A stretch of DNA of 25,383 nucleotides from Collodictyon triciliatum. Lineage: Eukaryota > CRuMs. Where the stretch lies: contig JBHJMP010001046.1 of assembly GCA_043381765.1 (NCBI GenBank), positions 1 through 25,383 of the forward strand, read 5' to 3'. A model generated the notes under the pieces. It was given only the letters and a program-made list of their open reading frames with translations, did no database searches and had not been told where the DNA came from. This document shows positions 14,401-25,342 of this stretch, one piece after another (position 1 is the first letter of the stretch; each line of letters begins with the position of its first letter). The position numbers and the translations under genes were made by a program.

Positions 14401-16256
14401 TTGTTGAGCATAAATTAAAGAAACATATTCAATTTATAGCCGCCCGAGGCTTGGATCTTCCAGATGTAAACTTAATTATCCAGTATGACCCTCCAGGAGA
14501 ACCAAAAGATTATGTGCACAGAGTATGGTTTTGAACATAAGTTTATACTTTTTGTTTTATCAAGTTGGCGTTATATATGATACACTAAAAAAAAGTTTGG
14601 CACAATCCAAATGACAAGAGCTACTATCTAAAAATCATAGCTGCTTTCGCTTCGTTTAACCTAAAAACTGATTCAGAAGTATACCGATTAAGGGACTGAA
14701 TGAAAATACATTAATGCACACATATTCTTTTATTTACGCAAAAGGTTGGGAGAACAGCTCGCTTGAATAAATCAGGAAGCGCATTGCTGTTTTTGATGCC
14801 ATCAGAATCCGCTTATGTTGGCCTTCTTGAAGACATGAAGGTGAGAATAAGTTATTTCATCATTTAATGAGTTTCTTTTGTAGACTATTTCTTTACTCTT
14901 GATTCATTTATCTCAATAAAATAATTGTATATTCCTCTTCAGTTCCATGTTCAAGACCAGACAGCTGAAGACTTCTATCATCCTTTCAGAGACCTTATGA
15001 GGCGCGAGGATATGGAGACAGCAGGTTTCCTCTTATTTTAAAAACATTTCCTCTTGGATGCATTTACACAAACATCCATCAATAGATTATCTTTGAAACA
15101 AAATCACACATGGTTTCCTTCAAATGGATTCATGTAAATATACAACTAACTAACAAGCTCTTCTACAAAAGTTGCTGTTTTCTTGAAGATATGTGAAGAC
15201 CAATTAGACTACCAAAAAGAGGTAGGATTTTGGAAATAGATCTAGATTCCCTTCTTTTTTTTTAATAAAAAGAATAGTCATATTTAATCGATGGATTTTA
15301 GCTTATTAAATTGTAAGATGTGCGTGAAATATTTAAATCATCCATAAATTTCACTTAATAATCATATAGCTTTTAGAAATGGCACAACGAGCATATATAG
15401 TAATTTTCAATTTGCAATTTGCAACCAACTAATATAACTTATAATCAAAAGCACACATATGAAAAGACCTTGTCTGATCGTTTTAATGTTGCAATTACCT
15501 AACTTAACAAATCTTCATAGTCATACATTCGAGCGTATTCTACGAAATCGTCTGATATTAAAGTTCTTTTAAATATATATTCTTATTTGTCTCAACCTTT
15601 GCAATTTTTTTTCTAGATATGATACATTCATTTAAAAAAATCCATCTCTTTTTTGACGTACAAAGTGAGAGTATACACCAGAATCCATTGGTTTCTTTAT
15701 TTGTGCAGCCCATCCGATTCCATAAGTTTCAATCGAACAAATTTTTGGTGTAGTATATTTTCCATGTTCGAAACCTTCATCTTGGCCATGTGGCGAAGAG
15801 TTTCTGTCTTTCGTTTACTCCGTCTGAAATTGTACTATTTTAATTCATTAATCCAGCTATCGCTTATTATTACATGTCCTCCCTCTTCCTATGTTCATAT
15901 TGAAATATCAACTATGGCGCAGTCGCAATCAAACCAACGCTCCCTGAAGAAACTGAAAAAAGAGAATGCAGAAGCAACGGTGAAATTATTAATCTTTTTT
16001 TGTCATAATATATTTCACTATTTTGACAGCTTTCAAAAGATTCTTTTTAATCTGCAATATTTAATTTGCATGCTAAGATTTATTCAATATTATTTTGTCA
16101 TGGAATCTATGAACATAAATCCAACTGTGACTCTCATTAATAATAATAATTATTATAATAATGCAATCGAAGCATCAATCATCAAAAGTGAGTATGCGCA
16201 AGCAACAATCATCCCAGCGTCTTCAGGCATTGAAAATGGGATTCGGGTTCGTATAA
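11460..16256 (+). CDS. DDX31: DEAD-box RNA helicase, DDX31/Dbp7 family, 22 visible exons, 5' end in gap
   Basis: ATP-dependent nucleolar helicase for 60S ribosomal subunit assembly. Exons: 11460-11645, 11876-11977, 12094-12166, 12268-12343, 12436-12469, 12585-12643, 12741-12825, 12947-13058, 13292-13494, 13579-13700, 13859-13941, 14038-14132, 14235-14354, 14440-14522, 14745-14840, 14943-15024, 15172-15221, 15370-15399, 15521-15562, 15754-15831, 15923-15979, 16173-16256. The N-terminus is Lys-rich. Motifs in order: [21 protein letters not shown] (Q), DTGTGKT (I), PTREL (Ia), [20 protein letters not shown] (Ib), DEAD (II), SAT (III), [16 protein letters not shown] (IV), CTDVAARGLD (V), HRVGRTAR (VI). 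The [15 protein letters not shown] block and a C-terminal DUF4217-like end ([14 protein letters not shown], then [16 protein letters not shown]) assign it to DDX31/Dbp7. An acidic insert (exon 13579-13700) follows motif III. The two last, Lys/Gln-rich exons are the least certain. Confidence 0.93.
13193..13264. repeat. (GTTT)18 array in a helicase intron
   Basis: Eighteen GTTT units in the intron between the exon carrying the DEAD motif and the next, ending 27 bases before the acceptor AG at 13290-13291. It ends in GTTTACTT, like the array at 5243-5338. Confidence 0.95.
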
Positions 16257-16282
16257 TTATTCTTTTTTTAAAAGAATGAATT

Positions 16283-16296
16283 AATAAACTAATAAA
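16283..16296 (+). terminator. Tandem AATAAA poly(A) signals of the DDX31-like gene
   Basis: Two hexamers, at 16283-16288 and 16291-16296, begin 27 bases after the proposed stop codon. Their position supports the gene ending at 16256. Confidence 0.6.
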
Positions 16297-17047
16297 TTGT
16301 AATACTTTCTCAGCGGATACCTCCACTATTTTATGTTATCTTTCCTTCTTTTTTTTTTCGATTAAAAGCGATTATTTTTATTTTTATTTTCTTTTGCTTT
16401 TGGCGCATCATCACCAGGCCTGCTATAAAGAATGTAAAGATTGTAACGAATGGTATTGGCAGCCAGTCTAATCTGTCTTAATAACCCTGTGCCCACAGGC
16501 AAGTCCACCAACAAACGCCACAGACATCCAACAAAGCCAGAGACATGTCCATCTTCGACTAAGATGTATTCTCCCTTCAAACTCTACCTCGTTTTTCCCT
16601 TTTCGCTCTTCACTCGGCCATAACAAAAGAAGCAAAAACAGAAATACAAATGAAGCTGTCTGGAAAGACGCCAAAGTGAGCGAGAGTCTGTAGTCACGGG
16701 GGATGATTCAGCTGGCAAAAACACGGGAAGCGAGATAACATCGAACTTGCGCGTAGACATATAAACACGCGGCTGATGTTTTTCTACCTTCTCGCATGTT
16801 TCGACAGGGAGTTATGTATCTGCCTGTTCGCTCTTCTTTGCACGCCTTTCTTTCTTGTGTTCGTGGTCGTGTTCTCTTTTTTTGTGTTATTCAAACGTTC
16901 GGATACGTCCTGCTTTCGCCCTGATGGCCTTGTTTGGCTCCCACTATCATTTTCCTTCCCGATCAAATCAAACACACAGCGAATATCTTGTCACATTGAC
17001 AGAATCAACTCGGGAAGGTGATAAGAGGCGAGCAACAACCCCACATA

Positions 17048-17135
17048 CTTTTTTCCTTTTCCTTTTCTTTTTCGTTTTCTTTTCTTTTTCCTTTTCCTTT
17101 TCCTATTCTTTTTCTTTTTCTTTTTCCTTTTCCTT
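17048..17135. repeat. Polypyrimidine tract of TTTTCC-like units
   Basis: Nearly pure T/C sequence built of imperfect TTTTTC and TTTTCC units, in the kinase 5' flank. It can be read as an open frame only because the units contain no stop codons. Confidence 0.85.
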
Positions 17136-17166
17136 GTGTCACCGATTTTCTGTTTCTTGTGCGATT

Positions 17167-17309
<143 letters not shown>

Positions 17310-17341
17310 AACATAAACAAAAACAGACCAGCAAACCGTCC

Positions 17342-20300
17342 ATGGCGCACTTCGGCCCACCACACGGATTCGCCCCGCCTCTCCACGGAAGCGGGTCTCT
17401 CTCGCACGCGGCCCCGCGTGTCGGAGGCGCCTTTGTCTCGCCCGGCTCGGCCTACCCGCTCGCACGCCCTCTCGGGCCAAACATCCCCACAAACTCGGTG
17501 CTGAGTCCGCGCCCACAAACGCCGACCCACTCGCCCGCCGCAAACTACCCTCTGAGAAACTCTCCGCCTTACGGGCAGCCACCAACGCAGATGCAACTCC
17601 CGTTCACGCAGCCCCACGCAAACCAGAGTATTTACCATCCCGTGCCGAACGGGCAGAAGTCATGGAGTGGCTCAAATCATGAGCCTGCTTCCAACACGCT
17701 TCCCGGGCCGCCCAGTTATTCTGCTATTCCGGCCCCGCAAGCAGGCGCTTCTCCCCGAGTCAATATGCGTGTCAACCCTGCCGCCCCGCAAAACAAGCTG
17801 AATGCCCCGCCTAAGCATCGGGATAACCATCTCAAGGTCATTGGAAACTATGATATAGACAAGGCCATCGGCGAAGGCTCCTACGCGAAGGTTAAACTTG
17901 CCCGACANNNNNNNNNNNNNNNNNNNNNNNNNNNNNNNNNNNNNNNNNNNNNNNNNNNNNNNNNNNNNNNNNNNNNNNNNNNNNNNNNNNNNNNNNNNNN
18001 NNNNNNNNNNNNNNNNNNNNNNNNNNNNNNNNNNNNNNNNNNNNNNNNNNNNNNNNNNNNNNNNNNNNNNNNNNNNNNNNNNNNNNNNNNNNNNNNNNNN
18101 NNNNNNNNNNNNNNNNNNNNNNNNNNNNNNNNNNNNNNNNNNNNNNNNNNNNNNNNNNNNNNNNNNNNNNNNNNNNNNNNNNNNNNNNNNNNNNNNNNNN
18201 NNNNNNNNNNNNNNNNNNNNNNNNNNNNNNNNNNNNNNNNNNNNNNNNNNNNNNNNNNNNNNNNNNNNNNNNNNNNNNNNNNNNNNNNNNNNNNNNNNNN
18301 NNNNNNNNNNNNNNNNNNNNNNNNNNNNNNNNNNNNNNNNNNNNNNNNNNAAGTAATCGAGACAGATGATGAATTCTACCTTGCATTGGAATATGCCGAT
18401 GGCGGAGAGCTCTTCGACTACATCGTCTCTCATGGAAGAGTTTGCCTCTATCCAATACTTGATATTTCATTTTCTTATTGCCATCGAGCCATATTTTTCG
18501 TGATAATTATTTTATGTTTTATTAATTTCCTAGTTTCTCCTCTACTATTTTTTTCTCGCAATCAAAGTATATTATAATCTTACTTCTACTCGTGCCTCAT
18601 AATGCCACCTCATGTATTCGAATCTGTATCAAATCAAGGGTAACAATCATGCATCCAACATGCAAATGTTTTTTTTCCCTCTCTTTTTTCTATCCCTTCA
18701 TTTTCAGATATCTGAGAGAGAAGGGCGTCGAATCTTTCGCCAAATTTTCGAGGCTGTTGAGTATCTTCACAACAATGAAATAGCCCACCGAGATTTGAAA
18801 CCCGAAAACGTTTTGCTCGACCGAGGCCGCAATGTGCGGCTGATTGACTTTGGGATGGCCACATTCTTTAAACCCTTGGAGCCTCACACAGAAACGTGCG
18901 GCTCCTTAGCCTATGCTGCTCCTGAAATGCTACAAGGGCGGCCGTACGAATGCACAGGGATTGATGTTTGGAGCATGGGCGTAATGCTCTATGCCCTCCT
19001 TGCCGGCTATCTTCCCTTTGAGGACCAGGACCAGCGCAAGCTGCAGGAGAAAATCATCCGCGGGAAGGTCGTATATCCATCATTCCTGTCCAAAGGTGTG
19101 TAATTCTATCCCACAAAAAAGAAAGAAAGAAAGAGATAATATAAAGAATAAGTCAAGAAAACAATACGCGCGGATGAAGCGATATTTTATGAAATATCAT
19201 GCCATCGATATGTAGTTGAGCTTGATGAAGAGTCAAAAAGAAGAAGAACCAGACAATAATGAGAGAAATGGCATATAATATGATTTTACCTGCAAATGAA
19301 TTTTTCTAACATGTCCCATTTTGCCTGCATGTGCTCAGAGGCCAAAGACCTGATTCGTATCATCCTCAACACAAACCCACGCGAACGACCTACACTGAAC
19401 CAAATCAAAACGCATCCGTGGATGGACTGGTCTGCCATCACCACAGAGCCAACGCTGCAACTGCTTCCACACGACCCCGACGTCATGGGGCAGATGGAAG
19501 CACTTGGCTACGAGAAGGACCTGATCACAAAGGCAATCACCACAAAAGCTTGCAATGATGCCTACGCAACATACATCCTCTTCCTCTTGAAAAAGCACCG
19601 CAACATGAGGGAAAGCGGCCGCACAGCCACCCGCCGGCCTGCGAGCGACCAGCCTGTCCCAAAGGTCTCAGAACCGATGCCCGATGCAAAGCCGGCTGTG
19701 GCACCAGAGCCCCACGTTCTGACATCGACCGAACCACATCACAACCACAATCAAAATCTTTATCAAAATCACTCCCCGAGTGCGACTGTCGCCCCTGCAA
19801 CACCGGCGGAGCCTGCGCGGCACCTGCGGCCAAATCCACTGACCAACCCAGGCACACTTCCAACTGTCAAAGCCCAGTCAAATATCCTTGCAAACCCCGG
19901 CCGACCAACATCGCCGTCTCTTCCAGCAGCACGGCCCGCCACTGCGACCGAGCCAGCCAGCCCAGCACGGGCCACAACCCCCACTATGACCCCAAACCCG
20001 AACCCGAACCCGAACTCGAATCAAAGTCCAAATCTAAATCCAACTTTCAGTCCAAATCCAACCTTCAGTCCAAATCTAATTTCAAATCCAACTTTCAGTC
20101 CAAATCCAAATCCAAATCCAATTACAAACTCAATTACAAACTCAATCCCAAATCCAAACTCAACTCCGAACCCGGCTCCAATACTAAGTGCGCTTTCAGC
20201 AACGCCAAACCAGAGCGCACTCCGGCCGCAATCAACCACCCTGGGGGACTCGCTGATGATGGTGCGGCGCGAGACGCCGAGCAAAGCCAGCGTGGTCGGG

Positions 20301-21131
20301 ATTGCAGCCACGCCGCTGTCCTCGATTGGGGAGGCGTCTGTGCATCCGTACTCGCTATACTCGTCCGGCTCGGTGGACAGCAGACGCTATCAGAGCTCCG
20401 CGTCTCTGCGGCTGTCTGCGGCTGCCCCGTCCGTGCTACCGCCAACATCCTCGTCCTTGTCCTCGTCCTCGCCTTCTGCCCGGCCCCGCCCATCCAAGCA
20501 AAGCAGCTTCCGCAAGTTTCTACGCGAGTCCTTCTCGTCCCGCAGCCTGCGCGACATCATCCCGTTCCAGCGCTCCTTGAGCCTGGTTGAGAACCGTTCG
20601 CAGCACGTGGATCCATCGCTTGATCCGGCCCGATCCGCAACGCCGCAGTCTGCCCGCTATCCAAACACCCGCATCATCACCGCCGACGGGCTGCGCATGG
20701 CTCCAGACCGCTCTGTTACAGATGTCATGCGCGACCGCTTCTCGCAGCCCATGAGCATATCAGCAACAGCATCAGCACCATCACCATCGCCATCATTGTC
20801 ATCAGCCTCATCCTCCAAGGCATATCCAACTGCAGAGCTGCACCGTCTTGAGCTGGACTCTACCCTCTGGACAAGCACGTCATCATCGAAGCCACCCGAG
20901 AAGCTCTCGCGAAGAGTCGCCCGCTTCCTGGCCAAGCGCGAGTATCCCTATCGAACCGCAGATGCCCGCACCTTCTACTGCGAGACAGACACTCTGCTCT
21001 TCACCATCGAAATCCGCCCGGCCCCCCAATCAGCAGCCGACCCGGTCAACACTGTTGTCCTCAAACGCATCTCGGGGAATATTGTTGCATACCGCGAAAT
21101 CTCTCTTGCACTCATGCGCGCAATCAAGTAG
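17342..21131 (+). CDS. AMPK-related Ser/Thr kinase with UBA-like and KA1 domains (KIN1/MARK/MELK-like)
   Basis: Exons: 17342-17907 (cut by a gap), 18351-18439, 18708-19095, 19339-21131; about 943 visible residues and probably near 990 in full. The order is: a Pro/Asn/Ser-rich N-terminus (~170 residues), glycine loop [12 protein letters not shown], [gap with the ATP-binding Lys], [27 protein letters not shown], catalytic [46 protein letters not shown] and HPWM closing the lobe. A UBA-like helical segment follows (about 19483-19605, [15 protein letters not shown]), then a long Asn-Pro repeat and Ser-rich linker, and a C-terminal KA1 domain ([17 protein letters not shown]). Such kinases act in polarity, cell cycle or membrane signalling, with KA1 binding acidic lipids. 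The activation loop reads HTETCGS, so Glu sits at the LKB1-type Thr position. The start chosen is the ATG after the (CT)n tract. The exact subfamily is unsure. Confidence 0.93.
17908..18350. other. Assembly gap (443 N) inside the kinase domain
   Basis: Removes the end of the glycine loop strand, the VAIK lysine and helix C, about 45-60 residues. As 443 bases exceeds that, at least one intron is probably inside. The reading frame happens to match across the gap, but this proves nothing. Confidence 0.9.
19988..20175 (+). repeat. Intragenic Asn-Pro repeat in the kinase linker
   Basis: Degenerate hexanucleotide units of AAYCCN type encode repeated Pro-Asn pairs and PTFSPN blocks. It lies between the UBA-like and KA1 domains and is probably disordered. 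It is likely length-variable between strains. Confidence 0.85.
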
Positions 21132-21400
21132 CCCCTGCTTTTTTTTCTTTTCTTTTCTTCTTTTTTCTTTCTCTTCTTATTCCATGGTTGATTCAATTAT
21201 GTTCTGGCTTTTCTTTATATTTTTGTTTTGTTGCTTCCGAAAGTCTCCTACCTGCACTATCTCCACTTTTCTATCTCGTTCCTGTTTCGCCCGCCTTATC
21301 CGCCAGACGGAGAATCAGCAAATGAGCGGGGGCGGCGTTCGTATCGCAACAATCCAACTATCAACTCATTTATCCAACCACCACACAACGCGCACGGCCT

Positions 21401-21434
21401 AATAAAAGTCCTGGGAATAAAAAAAAGCCCAGGA
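21401..21434 (+). terminator. Kinase poly(A) signals, one within a hairpin loop
   Basis: AATAAA occurs at 21401-21406 and again at 21416-21421. The second lies in the loop of a perfect 7-bp hairpin (TCCTGGG at 21409-21415, CCCAGGA at 21428-21434). It is about 270 bases after the stop codon, and no other AATAAA is evident in between. Confidence 0.6.
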
Positions 21435-21645
21435 ATACTTGCATTTTCATAGTGGCATGTGTCTGGTCCGTTGCCGTGGTCGTTTGTTGTGGCAGCGGCG
21501 TTACCTCGAACTAATTCATTCTTTAATAATATAATAGTTCTATAATCACATAATCTCTTCGTCCGTTCGCCAATGCGCTGGCAATATTAGATGGATGACC
21601 ATAAAGAACATCCATACACTTTTTCATTGTTTTTTTGTTTGTTTG

Positions 21646-21655
21646 TTTATTTATT
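21646..21655 (-). terminator. Poly(A) signal(s) of the CD36-like gene
   Basis: Overlapping AATAAATAAA on the minus strand, about 65 bases after the stop codon at 21721-21723. Confidence 0.6.
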
Positions 21656-21720
21656 TGATCGCAATTAGAAAAAAATGAAAGTGCTTTTGTTCTGTAAACT
21701 TTCGCTTTCTTCACATGCAA

Positions 21721-24700
21721 TTAAAGATTCTCACTTCCACTACCAAAGTTCGCGCTGCTCTGCGGTTCTTTTGCGAATTTGTATCCGTAGACAAAGAAGA
21801 AGATACCGGCAGCAGCAAGGACAGAGCCGACCGTGGTGAGGACAATCAGAATGACCTTGGAAGCATCCTACACAAATCGAAAGATGAGATGATAAAATCA
21901 AATCAAATCAAAGGTATTTTTTTTTCCTTTATCCGATTCAAGGTGAAATCAAATGTGATTTAATGTAAGAATTCATATAAACTCAATGGCTTTGTGGGGA
22001 TTATGGCACACAAGACAAGAGGCTGTCTTATCAGGAGATGAGTTACCTTCGAGGCAATCACGGTGGACTTGTACAGGTCTGCATTTTCCTTCGTCATGGT
22101 GTTGAACCCAATACCCCACAGCACGGGCAGCGGAGCCTTGCTCACTTTGTTGGCGTACAGACGGTTGAAGATAGTATCCATCTCGTCGCCAACCTTGATG
22201 ACAAACTGGGAACCGAGGAAGGCCTCGAACGAGTAGCCCGTCTCTTGGTCGACGCATGCGTATGGTGTGTGCTTGGAAGCATCCGGCTCCATTCCGTCAA
22301 TCTGCACACCCTCACTGTTGATCATCTTGACCTGGCTGGACAGAGACTCATCCACGTACAACATATGAGGGAGAGTGATGTAGACGGGCAGTCCGCTGAG
22401 TCCCGGCTGGAATTCGAGGGTTGTGTAGTTGTGCAGGCCGTCTGGGTGCAGTCCGTGCGGAGAACAGATTGCATATGTGGTTAGAATTATGGTGATACTT
22501 AGGCGGTTGATTCTTTACGTGTGAAAGAATGGGTCACGATAAATTAAAGGAGGCAGAAGGAGCGAATACTTACTGTACATCATGAAGTACTTTTGATTCT
22601 CAGGATTTACACTTCCACTCGCCAATGTGAAGGGTGCTAGCTCGAAGCGGCGAGTGGTAAGGCCTTGCACTTTCTGTTCCTTCACATATGTCAGATCGAC
22701 ATCTCGAGTTAGGGCAGACGTGAAGACGTTGAAGACATCGCTCTTGGAGCGTGGGACATTTGCAGTTGGGTCTTTTCCAGTGACCTTTGGAGAGAAGGTA
22801 AATTACGAGAAGAAAGCAGGATTATTTCATTTGTTATAGTTTATGTGTTCATTATCATCAGAATGTGCTAAGAGCATTGGTGATCACTCGCGTAAGAGGA
22901 AGATAGGAAGAAGTGGTGGAGCATTATTGGCCAATATACATGAGCGTGGCACATGGCCTCAATTTAAATCCTACCTTAATTTTCTCTCCCCACAGGTTTG
23001 ATCCATCTGAGCGAATGTAGTAAGGTTGTCCATAGTATTTGTCGATGGTCTGGATATTGTCCAAGTTGTTCTTGCCTGTATAGTAAGTCGATGGTGGCTT
23101 TGACCGGGCGAGCTCAGGGGATGTATAGTTGGAGAAGATGCCGATGGCTTTGGTGCTGGCTCCCAAGAAAGAAAGCAGTGGGTCTGGCTGGGTTCCGAAC
23201 AAAAAGTCGCGGACAGTGGTTCTCTTCCATAGGCATCCGTAGTTTTTGCAGACTGGGTCAAGGGTCAAACTGAGAACATAGTCCAAATACAGCTTGAATG
23301 CATACGCACTGGACTCGTTGGGGAAGCCGAAGCACTGGGCTGCTAGTGTTGGGCTTTGACCCATGAGCGTGAAGAACTTAATGACACCAAGTGGGGTGCG
23401 GAATCCAGGTGAGCACACTTCGTTACCTTCGATGATTGCACGCATCTATACGGGAAAATGAGGCACGATAAGATAGAGGACATTCTAAGTCGACACTAAC
23501 ATGATATCTAACTATCTAACTACGATAAATAGTGGTGGGAGTAGAGAAATCAAGACTTGATTTCATATCCATATGAGTAAAAAGAAAATAAGTTGGCGGT
23601 GGTAATTACCGTTGCGATGTTGTAGGAGGAGCCTGCAGGGTTGCTGATAAACTTTGTCCATGCGGCATATTCAACATAGAAGGGAGCATTACCCAGCTCA
23701 TACAAAGAAGCGCCATAGAGTGATGTCAGACTTCCAAACTGAAGGAAAGGGATATCACTCTTTTGGGTATATCCTTGTGCAATCCACGGTGCATTAAAAG
23801 TCTTCAGGAAGTTGTTCAAATAATCGATGGTAAATTTTCCGTACCAGGACAACAACCTATTTTGTTTTATTAAAAAAAAAAGTGTGAGCCATGATTAGAT
23901 AAATATTACGAAACTTTGAAAAACAAAAACCACCGAAGGCAAAAGCTACGAATGTTTTTGTTCTCACTGGTCATTTTCGTAAGATATATTTAGCTTACAA
24001 ACCTTTTCAAATTGGAAGAGGATAGACCGAAGGTTCGTTGGAGCATAGCGGCAGCAGCAGTATCGCCGTTGACAGCTTAAATTCCCAGAAGGGGTGTGGT
24101 AATTTAATATTATAGTCCAAACATTAAAAAAAAATATAATCAGAACAGACACTAAGTTGAGTGAAGCTTCGAAGATTAAAAGGTGAGACGGCAATTAAAG
24201 TCTTTTCATTCTTACCTTTAAGCCAGTACTGGAAAAGAGACGGATGAGTGAAAGAATATGGTGTAGCAGAGTCAAACAGCTTTGCCGTCAGTGTAGTGCT
24301 AATCATGGGGTCTGCACATGGGTTGAGGTCTCCAGATGAGCAGGGGAGGAATCCTGGCTGCCAAACATGGCTTCCTAGGAAGGACTTGATGGTTGCAGGG
24401 GTCCCAACGATTGCAATGCTCTCCAACGAAACAGGAGAACCTGACAGGGTTGTGAAGTTTGAATAGAAGTTTGCTGTGGATCCAGCATACGAATATGTCA
24501 CGGCGAATTGGAGCCAGTTTGTGACAGCGGTGGGCATTGCACCATAGTAGACTGTATCAGAGAACTCTGTCTCCAGAGAAACAAATGTTTTGTTCAAAAA
24601 GGACGCCAAGACACTTGAGGCGAGACCATACTCAGAGAGGCGCATGCCTTGAACTTTTGTGTAGACCGTAGCAAGGAAAGCCATGTTGACCTGAGTGGTT

Positions 24701-25305
24701 AAGCACAGTGAAGTTGGTTAGAGTGAGTGGAGATGGTTGGTTTTGGCTTGTATGTTTTATTGTCCGTTTCCTTCGGTAGAGATTGCTTCGAGGCATACTC
24801 AAGCGTGATTTAAGCACATGTTTGAGCACACCTATACTATGCATAAGGACATATTCTAAGTGGAGTGTTCATATCAATTGTTTACCTGGTAGATAATATC
24901 GCTGTCGTCGTGCTTTGAATCCTTGCGGTACTGGTATGTAGTCCATGGACGGTAGGAAACCTTCTCTCCATCATCTGAAAAGGTGACGTCGAGCTTCTGT
25001 ACAACCTTCTCGTACTGGTAAGGACCAACCTCCTTGACCACAGGTTGTTCTCCGGCCATGACCGCTTCGATGTTTGTGATGTTGTAGATGTAGAAGTCTC
25101 CATAGTAGAAGGCGTCATCACCGTCGTTTGTGCGGAGCCAGTCTGTGTAGCTGGAGTGGGTTGGAGAGTCGATCACAACAGTCTCGTCGACTGTGTCGCG
25201 CAGGGCCTTTGTGATGCCGAAGCTGACGACCACTCCAATGATGATCAGAACAATTCCAAACAGGACAAGGAACGTCCCGCAGCGTAGCGAGTTTTTCTTG
25301 TCCAT
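21721..25305 (-). CDS. CD36/LIMP-2/SR-B family membrane receptor, 8 exons, 812 residues
   Basis: Two-pass membrane protein with a large lumenal or extracellular domain; relatives bind lipids, lipoproteins and particles or serve lysosomal trafficking. Exons: 25305-24886, 24690-24216, 24075-24003, 23856-23610, 23445-22975, 22784-22574, 22441-22047, 21867-21721; all phases agree and sum to 813 codons. The N-terminal membrane segment is at about residues 9-29 (FLVLFGIVLIIIGVVVSFGI). Then come the family blocks YGDFYIYNITN, VVKEVGPYQYEKV, WTTYQYRKD, VNMAFLATVYT, FLFGTQPDPLL, YYTGKNNLDNIQTI, LPHMLYVDESL and PLPVLWGIGF. The C-terminal membrane segment is at about 769-790 (VILIVLTTVGSVLAAAGIFFFV), with a 20-residue tail ending SGSENL. 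Many NxS/T sites fit a glycosylated ectodomain. At 812 residues it far exceeds animal CD36 (~470) but is similar to Dictyostelium Lmp proteins. No clear GYxx-hydrophobic or acidic-dileucine lysosomal signal is seen in the tail. Confidence 0.93.
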
Positions 25306-25320
25306 CTTGTCGAAAGGGAA

Positions 25321-25342
25321 GGGGGGGGGGGGGGGGGGGGGG
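25321..25342. repeat. G22 homopolymer (C22 on the coding strand) in the CD36-like 5' leader
   Basis: Twenty-two G in a row, starting 16 bases upstream of the CD36-like start codon. The upstream in-frame ATG that would translate it as poly-Pro is not favoured. The length may be an assembly estimate. Confidence 0.85.

Larger units (their letters stand above)
21132..21720. other. Convergent spacer between the kinase (+) and CD36-like (-) genes
   Basis: Contains the 3' UTRs and poly(A) signals of both genes and a short GTTT/ATTT tract near 21632-21656. No coding region is recognised. Confidence 0.7.

Noticed and set aside
15653-16279. A 208-codon plus-strand open frame as a separate gene
   Set aside because: It is AT-rich read-through of helicase introns. 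Only 15754-15831, 15923-15979 and 16173-16256 carry helicase coding sequence, the last in a different frame.
20021-20311. Minus-strand Gly/Phe-repeat open frame
   Set aside because: Shadow of the Asn-Pro repeat in the plus-strand kinase exon.
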